Source: Erythrobacteraceae bacterium CCH12-C2
Lineage (GTDB): Bacteria > Pseudomonadota > Alphaproteobacteria > Sphingomonadales > Sphingomonadaceae
Reading direction: 5' to 3'
Assembly: GCA_001556995.1 (NCBI GenBank)
Contig: LSKF01000003.1
Location: 1-21,907 of the forward strand
Length of the DNA: 21,907 nucleotides
The notes under the pieces were generated by a model. It was not told the DNA's origin. It was given only the letters and a program-made list of their open reading frames with translations, and did not search any database. The translations under genes and the position numbers were made by a program. Below, piece by piece: positions 14,832 to 21,868 of the stretch (positions are counted from its first letter, which is position 1; each line of letters starts with the position of its first letter).

Positions 14832-15490
14832 GCTCCCCGCCCGATGCCGTGGCGCGTTGCAAGGATCGCGGCCTGGGTCCGGTCGCGCACGCCGAGTTTA
14901 CCGATCAGGCGCTCTACATGCGTCTTGACGGTGCCCGGCATAATGCTGAGCGTAATGGCGATTTCCTTGTTGGTGCTGCCACCAGCCAGCGCAGTGAGCA
15001 CTTCGCGCTCACGCGGGGTCAGGCGTTTGATGGCTGCAAGCACGGGACCAGCCTGATCTTCAGAGACGGCCCGGCGCATCAGGGCGGGCGGGAAGGCGAC
15101 ACCGCCGGCCGCGACCTGCGCGAGCGCGGCGAGTACCTCGGCCCGGGCAGCGTCCTTGGCCAAAAACCCGCGCGCTCCGGCTGCAATTGCGGCCCGCAGA
15201 TAGTCGGCGCTGTCGTGCATGGTGATCAGCACGACGCCAAGAGTTGGCATGGTGTCTGCCAAGCGCCGCGCAACCTCCAGCCCGTCGATCCCTCCGCCGG
15301 CATAGCGGATGTCGAGCAGCGCCAGATCGGGACTGTGCTCGGCGGCAAGGGCGAGGGCTTCCTCGCCGGTGCTTGCTTCTGCCGCGATCAGATAGCCCCC
15401 AGTGCGTTCGAGCAGCGCGCGCAGGCCTTCACGCGCGAGATCGTGGTCGTCGGCGATCAACACGCGGGTTAGGCTGCTGCCGCCGATCAT
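14828..15490 (-). CDS. NarL/FixJ-type response regulator with LuxR DNA-binding domain
   Basis: A 220-residue response regulator. The receiver (about 8-125) has the acidic pair D14-D15, phospho-acceptor D60 in LALLDIRY, T90 and K112. The LuxR-type helix-turn-helix (about 155-212) shows RLTPREREVLTALAGG and NKEIAITLSIMPGTVKTHV. The overlap of four bases with the kinase gene upstream and with the hybrid kinase gene downstream makes it the natural partner of the NarL-type kinase. It is the only DNA-binding protein of the operon and is the best candidate to bind the 7-2-7 palindrome at 16560-16575. Confidence 0.93.
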   Translation of the reverse strand: MIGGSSLTRVLIADDHDLAREGLRALLERTGGYLIAAEASTGEEALALAAEHSPDLALLDIRYAGGGIDGLEVARRLADTMPTLGVVLITMHDSADYLRAAIAAGARGFLAKDAARAEVLAALAQVAAGGVAFPPALMRRAVSEDQAGPVLAAIKRLTPREREVLTALAGGSTNKEIAITLSIMPGTVKTHVERLIGKLGVRDRTQAAILATRHGIGRGA

Positions 15491-16524
15491 CGGGCAGGGA
15501 TCTCCGCAATGATCCGGCAGCCCTGGCCGGGCGCGCTGGAGATAACGAGCGTGCCTCCGAGGCGGTTGATTCGCTCGCGCATGTAGGACAGGCCTAGCCC
15601 GCGCCCGGTGGTGCTCGCGAGGCGTGACCGTGGATCGAAGCCCGCGCCGTTATCGCGGATTTCAACGCGGTAGTGGCCCTCAGTCTCGCTAACGCGGATG
15701 GTCACGTGCGCACCCGCACCTGCGTGCGCCCGGGCATTGTTCAAACCTTCCTGCACAATGCGGAACATCGCCGTTTCAAACAGCGTCGGCGGACGGGCAC
15801 CAAGCTTCACATCAAACGTTACATCCTGCGCTGCCCCGGCGTCTTCGATCAGCTGGCGCAGGGCTGCTGCTAGTCCCAGATCATCCAGCACCGGGGGGCG
15901 CATACCTGAAATCACCTGCCGCAATTCGCGCACCAAGCCGCGTGCCTGCCGAGCTGCCAAGACGAGGTCCTCCGGATCGCCATCGGTCGCAAGGTCAAGC
16001 CGCCGCGCCAATGCGGCAGCGGTCTGTGCGACCCCATCGTGGAGTTCATGCGCGACCCTGCTGCGTTCAGCCTCCTGTGCGCCGAGCAATTCTGCCAACA
16101 GCGTGGCGAGCCGCGCTTCGCGGGCGTGAGCTGCCAGCGCCCCGCCGACCAGCTGACCCAGTATCCCGAGCGCCTCGCGATCATCTGCCGTGTGCGATCC
16201 CACACGCTGTTCGAGCACCAACGTGCCCACACGGTCCCGCCCGCTGCCCGGTGCTTCAAGCGGCACGACCAGGCTGTCCTCGCCCGACAAGGGCAAATCA
16301 TCGGCGCTCGCAATGCTGCCCTGCGCGTAGCCCGCTAAGTGCGCAGCCTCGGCAGCGATTGTCTGTGCGGCGGCAGCGAGTTCGCCGGGGGGGCTCGCAG
16401 CGAGCGTCCGGCTTGCCTCGACAAGCACCCGCAGCCGCGCCGCGCGCGCTTCCGCGGCGCGGTAGAGCACGCGTAGGTCAGATGCCGTTTCGGTCAGCGG
16501 GGCAGGGGAGGGGGCGGTAATCAT
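15487..16524 (-). CDS. NarL-type sensor histidine kinase, soluble with GAF-like sensor region
   Basis: A 345-residue histidine kinase without a transmembrane segment. The N-terminus has a helix (about 12-45), then a GAF-like domain (about 45-135). The HisKA_3 dimerisation helix carries H162 in RVAHELHDGVAQT. The ATPase domain shows the N box N262-N263 (QEGLNNARAHA), DNGAGF (291-296) and GRGLGL (307-312), typical of NarX/DegS-like kinases. The ATG at 16524 is preferred over an in-frame ATG at 16581, because that longer version would start inside the palindrome-containing promoter. It is the first gene of the four-gene operon and overlaps the LuxR-type regulator by four bases. A cytoplasmic or diffusible signal is likely. 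Confidence 0.9.
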   Translation of the reverse strand: MITAPSPAPLTETASDLRVLYRAAEARAARLRVLVEASRTLAASPPGELAAAAQTIAAEAAHLAGYAQGSIASADDLPLSGEDSLVVPLEAPGSGRDRVGTLVLEQRVGSHTADDREALGILGQLVGGALAAHAREARLATLLAELLGAQEAERSRVAHELHDGVAQTAAALARRLDLATDGDPEDLVLAARQARGLVRELRQVISGMRPPVLDDLGLAAALRQLIEDAGAAQDVTFDVKLGARPPTLFETAMFRIVQEGLNNARAHAGAGAHVTIRVSETEGHYRVEIRDNGAGFDPRSRLASTTGRGLGLSYMRERINRLGGTLVISSAPGQGCRIIAEIPAR

Positions 16525-16559
16525 GGCGGCCACGCTAAACCTTGGCAAAGGCTTTGTCA

Positions 16560-16575
16560 TATGCCGAACGGCATA
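16560..16575. promoter_or_regulatory. 7-2-7 inverted repeat, putative NarL-type regulator site
   Basis: TATGCCG-AA-CGGCATA is a perfect inverted repeat of two heptamers separated by two bases. This is the arrangement bound by NarL-family regulators, although the heptamer differs from the E. coli consensus TACYYMT. It lies in the 146-base divergent region, 36 bases before the kinase start and 96 bases before the secreted-protein start. Confidence 0.6.
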
Positions 16576-16670
16576 GGTCAATCAGCCTGCCATCCGGCGG
16601 ACGCCGCGATATCCAAGACATGCCAGAACTCCAACCATCGAAATGATGCCATGCAAACGTGGAGACACCA

Positions 16671-17258
16671 ATGAAAACCGGACCTCTTGCCCTTGCCACA
16701 GCCGCCGTGCTCACCGTCGCCTGCACCCCCGGCTATGCCAAGGAACGCCCCCGCGCCGCCGCTGCGCCTGTCGAGCAGACCGTCAACTGCATCACAGAAA
16801 AGGAAGTCGTCGCCGCGCAAAAGGCGTGGGGCGAAGGCATCGTCAAGATCGGCAAGGTCTTTCAGGATGGTGGTGACTATTCTGCCGCGGCTGCCGCGCA
16901 TATCGACCAATTCTATGCCTATGATCTGAGCCTTGTGCTGTTCAAGCCGACGCTCGCGTCGGTCGATCAGTTCCGCACTTCGTTCGATTCGGCGCTGTCC
17001 TACTTCGTTGGCGGCAACCCGACCTATCCCGAAGACAAGGGCTTCGCGATCAAGCCGTGGAGCAAGGTGCGCTGGAAGAATGTCGGCATTACCAACAATG
17101 CGTGCACGATGGCCGTGGCGATGGGGAATTACTTCTTTACGCCCGTTGGCGCGACGGATGAAACCAAGGTCGAATACACCTTCGGCTATATTCGCGGGCA
17201 GGGTGGTGAACTGAAGATTGTCGTCCACCAGTCGTCTGTTCCCTACAACGGGGCGTAG
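16671..17258 (+). CDS. Secreted NTF2-like (SnoaL/CaMKII-association type) protein
   Basis: A 195-residue exported protein. The N-terminus is a signal peptide: basic MKTGP, hydrophobic LALATAAVLTVA, then ACTPGYA-KER. Cleavage by signal peptidase I after GYA is most likely; a lipobox reading is poor because T is at -3. The mature part begins with a helical stretch ITEKEVVAAQKAWGEGIV, followed by a cone-shaped alpha/beta fold with FKPT, FVGGNPTYPEDKGFAIKPW and VEYTFGYI, which resembles proteins mis-annotated as 'phosphoribosyl-AMP cyclohydrolase'. I see no catalytic cyclohydrolase motif and regard that name as wrong. GGAG (16661-16664) lies six bases before the ATG at 16671. It is divergent from the two-component operon and probably regulated by it. 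Confidence 0.78.
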   Translation: MKTGPLALATAAVLTVACTPGYAKERPRAAAAPVEQTVNCITEKEVVAAQKAWGEGIVKIGKVFQDGGDYSAAAAAHIDQFYAYDLSLVLFKPTLASVDQFRTSFDSALSYFVGGNPTYPEDKGFAIKPWSKVRWKNVGITNNACTMAVAMGNYFFTPVGATDETKVEYTFGYIRGQGGELKIVVHQSSVPYNGA

Positions 17259-17294
17259 TTCTCCCCCCTTTACCCCCACCTCCTGTAGGGACGG

Positions 17295-17336
17295 AGCGCG
17301 GGCCCGACGCGACAGGGTCGCAGGGTCCGCGCTTTC
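17295..17336 (+). terminator. Stem-loop between the NTF2-like and DUF2490 genes
   Basis: AGCGCGGGCCC (17295-17305) pairs with GGGTCCGCGCT (17323-17333) through one G-U pair. Inside it, GCGAC-AGG-GTCGC forms a smaller stem. TTTC follows. It could terminate most transcripts or stabilise the upstream message; some read-through would be needed for co-expression. Confidence 0.5.
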
Positions 17337-17358
17337 TACATTTCAAAAGCGAGTGATC

Positions 17359-18027
17359 ATGAATTTGCGCCTCATCGCCGCCGCCGCCATGTTCATCACG
17401 GCAGCCCCCGCCACGGCCACCGAAGAGGATGGCAACATCTGGCTCGGCCAATTTGCGACCATCAACGCCAGCGACAAGGTGTTCGTGAGGCTTGAGGCAC
17501 AGGAGCGCTTCACCAACGATGCGGAACGCCTCGGGCAATTGCTGCTGCGCTCTTATGTCGGCTACCGCATCAACAAGGACGTCAATATTGGCGGAGGCTA
17601 CGCCTTTGTATTGACCGATCCCGTGGGACCGGTCGAACTGAACGAGCACCGTTTCTACCAGGAACTGAACGTCCGCCTGCTGACCACGCCGGGGGGCACC
17701 ACGCTGGATTCGCGCACGCGGCTTGAACAGCGCACCTTCGAGGAGAGGGAAGACACCCAGTGGCGCCTACGCCAGTTCGTGCAACTGCGCGTCCCGATCA
17801 GCGACAAGGGGCACCGGATCGTTGCCTACACCGAGCCCTTTGTCGACCTTGACGAAGGCAGTGTGCAGCGCGGCGGCCTATCAATCTGGCGCAACTTCGT
17901 CGGGGTCTCAATCCCGGTCGCCAAGGGCATCGAAGTAGTGCCGGGCTATCTCAACCAACATGTTTTCCGCGACGGACAGGACCGGTCGGATCATACGGCG
18001 AACGTCAATCTGTTCATGACGTTCTGA
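17359..18027 (+). CDS. DUF2490-type outer-membrane beta-barrel protein
   Basis: A 222-residue exported protein with an N-terminal signal peptide (LRLIAAAAMFITAAPATA-TEE, cleavage near 20). The mature part contains many alternating strands and features typical of DUF2490 outer-membrane proteins: FVRLEAQERF, LLLRSYVGYRIN, GGGYAFV, RFYQELN, SRTRLEQRTFE, VAYTEPFV and a C-terminal phenylalanine (LFMTF), which is the usual outer-membrane insertion signal. The ATG at 17359 is chosen since the frame upstream to 17218 crosses the hairpin and lies over the previous gene; GAG (17351-17353) sits a few bases before it. It is transcribed with the NTF2-like gene, so both are likely targets of the divergent regulators. 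The function of DUF2490 proteins is not established. Confidence 0.82.
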   Translation: MNLRLIAAAAMFITAAPATATEEDGNIWLGQFATINASDKVFVRLEAQERFTNDAERLGQLLLRSYVGYRINKDVNIGGGYAFVLTDPVGPVELNEHRFYQELNVRLLTTPGGTTLDSRTRLEQRTFEEREDTQWRLRQFVQLRVPISDKGHRIVAYTEPFVDLDEGSVQRGGLSIWRNFVGVSIPVAKGIEVVPGYLNQHVFRDGQDRSDHTANVNLFMTF

Positions 18028-18040
18028 CCGCCGGCACGCG

Positions 18041-18775
18041 CTACCGTCTGATTGTCACGCCGAATGTCAGCGTGTTGCCCGAAGCTCCGTTGATGCGGTG
18101 GCCGGCCAGCAGATCCACGTCGATCCGCCCGCGATCCGTCACCCAGCGCAGCCCCGCCTGTCCGCCGGGCGCGCCGCGATCAGATCCGAATACCTCGCCC
18201 ATCAGTGCCAGCTCGCGCGCCACCGTCAACTCCGCTTGGGCGCCCCAGAACAGGGCATGACGGTCGCCGCTGCCTGTCTGCCCGATCCAACCAAGGTTGG
18301 CGTGCACGACCAGCTTTTCCTTGATCCGGTGAGACACCGGAACGTTGAGAGCGAAGGACTTGATTTGCCCATCCGCCGGGTTCCACACTGCGTTGGCTGA
18401 GACAGCCACGCCGACCGGAACCTCCTCAAAGGATCGCAGGTTGAGCTTGAGTGCAGGGGCGATTGTGGTCGCCGCGTCTTCTCCCCACTCGCGCTGCACC
18501 GCCGCCGCAATTTCGAGCCGGGGCAGGGCTGCAAGCGTACAGGCCGGCGTCGCGACCGCGAGACCGCCGCCGTGTCCGGCCAAGGTCAGCCAGGTTTCGA
18601 CATGGCAGACCCCGGCGGGCAGGGCGGCATCATCATCGACGATATGCGCGCCGCCGCCTGCCAGCGCAGGACTCGCGAACATCGCCGCAAGCACGGCGGC
18701 GCCGGTTAGATTGACGGCAGGTACGTGGGACCGAAGCGTGGCACGATGCTTGGTAAAGGGGAAGACTGCAAGCAT
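18041..18775 (-). CDS. Uncharacterised beta-barrel-like envelope protein
   Basis: A 244-residue protein that I do not recognise. A signal peptide is visible late in the N-terminus (GAAVLAAMFASPALA-GGG, cleavage near residue 39), preceded by an unusually long basic region (MLAVFPFTKHRATLR), so the true start may be further downstream, although no clear alternative start is seen. The mature part is rich in alternating strands with GAGLRW-like and VDLLAGHRINGASG motifs and ends TFGVTIRR, consistent with an outer-membrane beta-barrel. C-H pairs (PAGVCHVETW and TPACTLAAL) could form a disulfide. It converges on the DUF2490 gene with only 13 bases between stops, and follows ompW in the same direction behind a terminator-like hairpin. 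Confidence 0.6.
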   Translation of the reverse strand: MLAVFPFTKHRATLRSHVPAVNLTGAAVLAAMFASPALAGGGAHIVDDDAALPAGVCHVETWLTLAGHGGGLAVATPACTLAALPRLEIAAAVQREWGEDAATTIAPALKLNLRSFEEVPVGVAVSANAVWNPADGQIKSFALNVPVSHRIKEKLVVHANLGWIGQTGSGDRHALFWGAQAELTVARELALMGEVFGSDRGAPGGQAGLRWVTDRGRIDVDLLAGHRINGASGNTLTFGVTIRR

Positions 18776-18828
18776 TGCTGCCGGGCTCTGGCTGATCGGG
18801 TAGCGAATAGCGAGGACCTCTTTAGCAA

Positions 18829-18864
18829 ATGATGGCCCGTGCCGGGTGGGGCACGAGCCGTCAT
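18829..18864 (-). terminator. Long hairpin downstream of ompW
   Basis: ATGATGGCCCGTGCC (18829-18843) and GGCACGAGCCGTCAT (18850-18864) are complementary at 13 of 15 positions, with a six-base loop. On the minus strand it follows the ompW stop by 45 bases and is trailed by TTTGCT, a weak T-run. It probably ends ompW transcription. Confidence 0.5.
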
Positions 18865-18909
18865 ATCAAGAAAAGCTTCCCCGCGCTGATTCTACGGGGG
18901 CAAGGCAGA

Positions 18910-19584
18910 TCAGAACCGGTAAGCCAGGCCCGTACTCAAGACCCACGGGTCAAGATCGTGATGACTGCGTAGCGCTACGCTGTCCCCGGCGTTGAAGGTC
19001 GCTGTGGTGCCAACGAAATAGCGCTTGGCATCAAGCGACAGCCCGAGGCCCCGATCGTTGATCGGGATGTCGACTCCTGCCTGAAGGACAAAGCCGAGCT
19101 CGTCGGACAGGTCCACTTCGGTCGCACCGAGCGCGGCCGCATCCGCGCCGACATCCTCGCCGAAGATCATGAAGTAGGTCGGGCCTGCGCCGAGGTAGGG
19201 CTTTATGCCTCCGCCCAGGTCGAAGTGATACTTGGCAGTGACGGTGGCCGGCAGGATGATCGCGTTGTCGATCAGTTCGGCACCTGCCAGGGCGCCTGCA
19301 CCGCGAACATCGTGCGGCGTCACGCAGCAGATTGTCTCGATCGAGAACCTGGGTGAAACGAAGAATTCAGCGGCGATTGTTGGAACGACCGAGTCTGTCG
19401 CGCGGGTCTGAGAGCCGTCCGGCAAGCCGATGTTGTCGGCTTCGACATCACTGATTGCGCCATCGGGCAGGACGGCGGTGACGAAGCCCTTGATCTGGAT
19501 AGAGCCACTTTCGTCCTGCGCCGCTGCGGGCGCGGCGATCAGGATGGCGAGGGCGGCAAATGGGAGGGTCAATCTGGACGACAT
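18910..19584 (-). CDS. ompW: OmpW-family outer-membrane protein
   Basis: A 224-residue exported protein of the OmpW family, small eight-stranded outer-membrane barrels with a hydrophobic channel. It has a clear signal peptide (LTLPFAALAILIAAPAAA-QDE), the family pattern PTIAAEFFVSPRFSIET, the region TAKYHFDLGGGIKPYLGAGPTYFMIF, DLSDELGFVLQAGVDIPIN, and ends in ...GLAYRF with the terminal phenylalanine. The ATG at 19584 is chosen because AAAGAG lies six bases before it; an ATG at 19599 is possible, and the open frame continues to 19998 into the htrA gene, which is clearly artefactual. An unusual CC pair (ETICC) lies in the middle of the barrel. The 370-base region upstream has strong palindromes. 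Confidence 0.9.
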   Translation of the reverse strand: MSSRLTLPFAALAILIAAPAAAQDESGSIQIKGFVTAVLPDGAISDVEADNIGLPDGSQTRATDSVVPTIAAEFFVSPRFSIETICCVTPHDVRGAGALAGAELIDNAIILPATVTAKYHFDLGGGIKPYLGAGPTYFMIFGEDVGADAAALGATEVDLSDELGFVLQAGVDIPINDRGLGLSLDAKRYFVGTTATFNAGDSVALRSHHDLDPWVLSTGLAYRF

Positions 19585-19790
19585 GTTGGTCTCTTTCATA
19601 GGACTGGAGGGCGAGGCACAGCTGCCACCTGTCTGACGCCATGCTGAAAAGCCGGAGGCCGACGGGATTGACGGAGTGCATAGGACACGGCACCGCTCAA
19701 GCTCGTGCCGGGCCAGAGCGCAGCACCGCGGGCCAGTCGGAATACCGAAGGCGGGATGCGGGCTGCGACCATTGCAAACGTCTAATCGTG

Positions 19791-19806
19791 CGGCGTAGTG
19801 ACGCCG
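19791..19806. promoter_or_regulatory. Perfect inverted repeat upstream of ompW
   Basis: CGGCGT-AGTG-ACGCCG, with 6-bp arms and a four-base spacer, lies about 210 bases before the ompW start. It is a candidate regulator-binding site; nothing else supports it. Confidence 0.35.
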
Positions 19807-19810
19807 TCTG

Positions 19811-19830
19811 CCAATTGGCATGCCGATTGG
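19811..19830. promoter_or_regulatory. Twenty-base near-palindrome upstream of ompW
   Basis: CCAATTGGCA-TGCCGATTGG is a palindrome apart from a single non-matching base pair. The overlapping TGCCAATTGGCA (19809-19820) is a perfect 12-base palindrome. The symmetry suggests a dimeric regulator site. Confidence 0.4.
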
Positions 19831-19924
19831 GTTAGGCCATCCGGCCAGTGCGACTTCGCAGTCGAAGGCACCCTGGTATGCGCCGATGTGAACCGCCAGC
19901 ATGCGACCACATAGCTCTAGGCAA

Positions 19925-19944
19925 CCACCGCAAGATCCCGGTGG
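19925..19944 (-). terminator. Possible terminator of htrA
   Basis: Read on the minus strand, CCACCG-N8-CGGTGG forms a perfect 6-bp stem 11 bases after the htrA stop codon, followed by TTGCC. The T-run is poor, so this is tentative. Confidence 0.35.
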
Positions 19945-19954
19945 CAGGGTGTGA

Positions 19955-21436
19955 TCATTTATCGATGGGTAAGGCCAGCCACACGATGTCTCGGCCATGT
20001 AGAACGGTTATCAGCAGATTACGCCGGCCTAGTGTGCGGGCTGCGCTGACAGCTTCGGAAAATTGCTGTGGCGATAGAAGCTGCTGGCCGCTGACGGCAA
20101 CGATGATGTCGCCAACCGCCATACCTCGTGCCTCGCCGGGGCTGTTTGGCGCAACAGCCACAACAATCAAACCTTGCGCGAGTTCATTTTGCCCCGCAAC
20201 TTCGTTCAGATTCCTTGTCGTTCCAGTGAGTTGAAGGCCTGAGATCGCAATGAACGAGTCCGACGGAGCCTCGGCGGCGAGTTTATTGGCGCGGTCTGCA
20301 GCGTCGGGTTTGGCGAGAGGCAGCAGTTGAACGCTGAGGGGCCTGCCATCGCGCCACAAATCGAACCGGGCGCCGCGGTTTGCCCTGAAAGTTGCCACTT
20401 CGGCGGAAAGAGCCCCTAAACTGCTGACGGCATGGCCATTCACGGACAACACGACATCTGAAGCACGCAGGCCGGCGCGCTCAGCTGGGCTATCCGGCGC
20501 AACGCCAGTGACCAGCACTCCGTTGCCTGACGAAAGCCCAAGCGCTTCTGCAATGTCTCCGGTCAGGTTTTCAACCGCCAACCCCAGCTGGGTCCGGCTC
20601 ACTCTGCCCTGCGTCTGAAGCTCGGCGATAACCCGCTGTGCCATTTCGGCCGGTAGAGCAAACCCGATACCGATATTGCCGCCAGCAGGGGCAAGAATCG
20701 CTGTATTGATCCCGACAACGTTGCCGCCGCTGTCCAGCAACGGGCCTCCGCTGTTACCTTGATTGATCGCCGCATCGATCTGAAGGAAATCATGGTAGGG
20801 TCCGGGGCCGACGGTACGCCCACGCCCGGAGATGATGCCGGCGGAGACCGAGCCGCCAAGACCGAACGGCGAGCCAACGGCCGTAATATCTTCGCCTGTG
20901 CGAATATTATCACTGTCTCCCCACGTCAGCGCCGGATAACAGCTGGCCAAGGCCTCCATGCGCAAGAGCGCAATGTCTGTGCGTTCGTCGCTACCTACCA
21001 GTGTGGCACCGCGAATGCTGCCGTCAGCGAGGCGTATGATGATTTGGGTTGCCTGCGCCACCACGTGCTCGTTGGTAACCACCAGACCATCGCCTGATAT
21101 AATGAACCCGCTGCCAAGCGATTGCCGATTACTCGCCTGTGTCTCGCGCAACGCATCGCCAAGTGCCTCCTCGTAGCTTTCGTTGGTATCAGGACCAAAG
21201 CGTGCCTGAACCTGGACGACAGCCGGCAGGACGGCTTTGACGATTTGCGCCCGCCCTGATCCCTCGGGCGGAAGCTCGAGAGGGGCACATTCGGCCATCG
21301 CTGCGAAGGGAGGCATCACGAAGAGCGCGGCAGCAAAACACAGATATCTCGTCAATTTCCTTGATCCCACTCTTCTGACTTTGCCATGGCGCAAGATGAA
21401 GCCGTAGGCTGCAATGACTTCTCTTGGAAGCAGCAT
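19955..21436 (-). CDS. HtrA/Deg-type periplasmic serine protease with two PDZ domains
   Basis: A protein of up to 493 residues of the HtrA (DegP/DegQ/DegS) family, which degrades or refolds misfolded envelope proteins. The trypsin-like domain has the complete triad H124 (TNEHVV), D154 (RTDIALL) and S229 (NQGNSGGP). PDZ1 (about 284-372) has TQLGLAVENLT and GVLVTGVAPDSPAERAGL; a second, more divergent PDZ (about 397-490) has LIVVAVAPNSPGEARGM. A signal peptide lies at 28-48 (LTRYLCFAAALFVMPPFAAMA-ECA). The N-terminus up to about residue 22 looks too long for a signal peptide, so the real start may be the GTG at 21370; neither start has a clear ribosome binding site. C50 and C166 could pair. Confidence 0.93.
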   Translation of the reverse strand: MLLPREVIAAYGFILRHGKVRRVGSRKLTRYLCFAAALFVMPPFAAMAECAPLELPPEGSGRAQIVKAVLPAVVQVQARFGPDTNESYEEALGDALRETQASNRQSLGSGFIISGDGLVVTNEHVVAQATQIIIRLADGSIRGATLVGSDERTDIALLRMEALASCYPALTWGDSDNIRTGEDITAVGSPFGLGGSVSAGIISGRGRTVGPGPYHDFLQIDAAINQGNSGGPLLDSGGNVVGINTAILAPAGGNIGIGFALPAEMAQRVIAELQTQGRVSRTQLGLAVENLTGDIAEALGLSSGNGVLVTGVAPDSPAERAGLRASDVVLSVNGHAVSSLGALSAEVATFRANRGARFDLWRDGRPLSVQLLPLAKPDAADRANKLAAEAPSDSFIAISGLQLTGTTRNLNEVAGQNELAQGLIVVAVAPNSPGEARGMAVGDIIVAVSGQQLLSPQQFSEAVSAARTLGRRNLLITVLHGRDIVWLALPIDK

Positions 21437-21868
21437 TTGCGTTCAATGGAGACCGCCATCATCATCCAATACCGCCCATGACCGGCGACTGCCGGGCATA
21501 TCGATGCGCGAAGCCGTAAAAGGCGTCGTGGTGAAGTAAGTGGAGTCGGTGTCTGAGATTGTTGGAAAACACCTCTGGCAGCAAGCATTCGAACATCATA
21601 CACGCCGCAGAAATTTAGCCAGTACGGTGTCGCTATTTACATAATGTTTATTATCAAATTAGTGGATTTACACTTATAAACAAGGCGTTGCGCGAACCTT
21701 GGCGCGCTCAAATTGCCAGTCGCGGCAAAACTTCGCCCTTCTGGCCGCCGCCAGATCATGCCATAGATCGCTGTGGCGAGCGTAAGCCAAGTTCGACCAA
21801 TCACACAGCAGTCGGGTTCTTGCCTCCCGCGCCAAGCTTAGCTATATATCTAGCTAAGGAGTTGCCCC
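21437..21868. other. Right-hand gap between htrA and a toxin-antitoxin gene, partly AT-rich
   Basis: No gene is supported over 432 bases. About 21610-21690 is markedly richer in A and T than the surroundings (for example TTTACATAATGTTTATTATC), a contrast often seen at promoters or transferred DNA. A perfect inverted repeat TCTGGC-CGCC-GCCAGA is at 21740-21755. The right end holds the antitoxin promoter. Confidence 0.5.
21820..21857 (+). promoter_or_regulatory. Promoter and operator of the Phd/YefM-type antitoxin
   Basis: TTGCCT (21820-21825) and TATATA (21843-21848) are separated by 17 bases. The -10 element lies within the inverted repeat TTAGCTA-TATATC-TAGCTAA (21838-21857), and the right arm runs into the AAGGAG ribosome binding site. 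This layout lets the antitoxin repress its own promoter, as is usual for Phd/YefM systems. Confidence 0.65.

Larger units (their letters stand above)
19585..19954. other. Gap upstream of ompW, rich in inverted repeats
   Basis: No gene is supported in this 370-base stretch. It contains CGGCAC-N11-GTGCCG (19688-19710), the perfect inverted repeat CGGCGT-AGTG-ACGCCG (19791-19806), the 20-base near-palindrome at 19811-19830, and a hairpin at 19925-19944. It probably combines the ompW promoter with the htrA terminator. Confidence 0.5.

Noticed and set aside
16659..16670. GTG start four codons upstream for the NTF2-like gene
   Set aside because: That start includes the GGAG ribosome binding site itself; the ATG at 16671 has ideal spacing and gives a normal signal peptide.
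19585..19998. Long N-terminal extension of the OmpW reading frame
   Set aside because: The extra 138 codons run into htrA, lack family resemblance and would bury a perfect signal peptide internally; the ATG at 19584 has a ribosome binding site.
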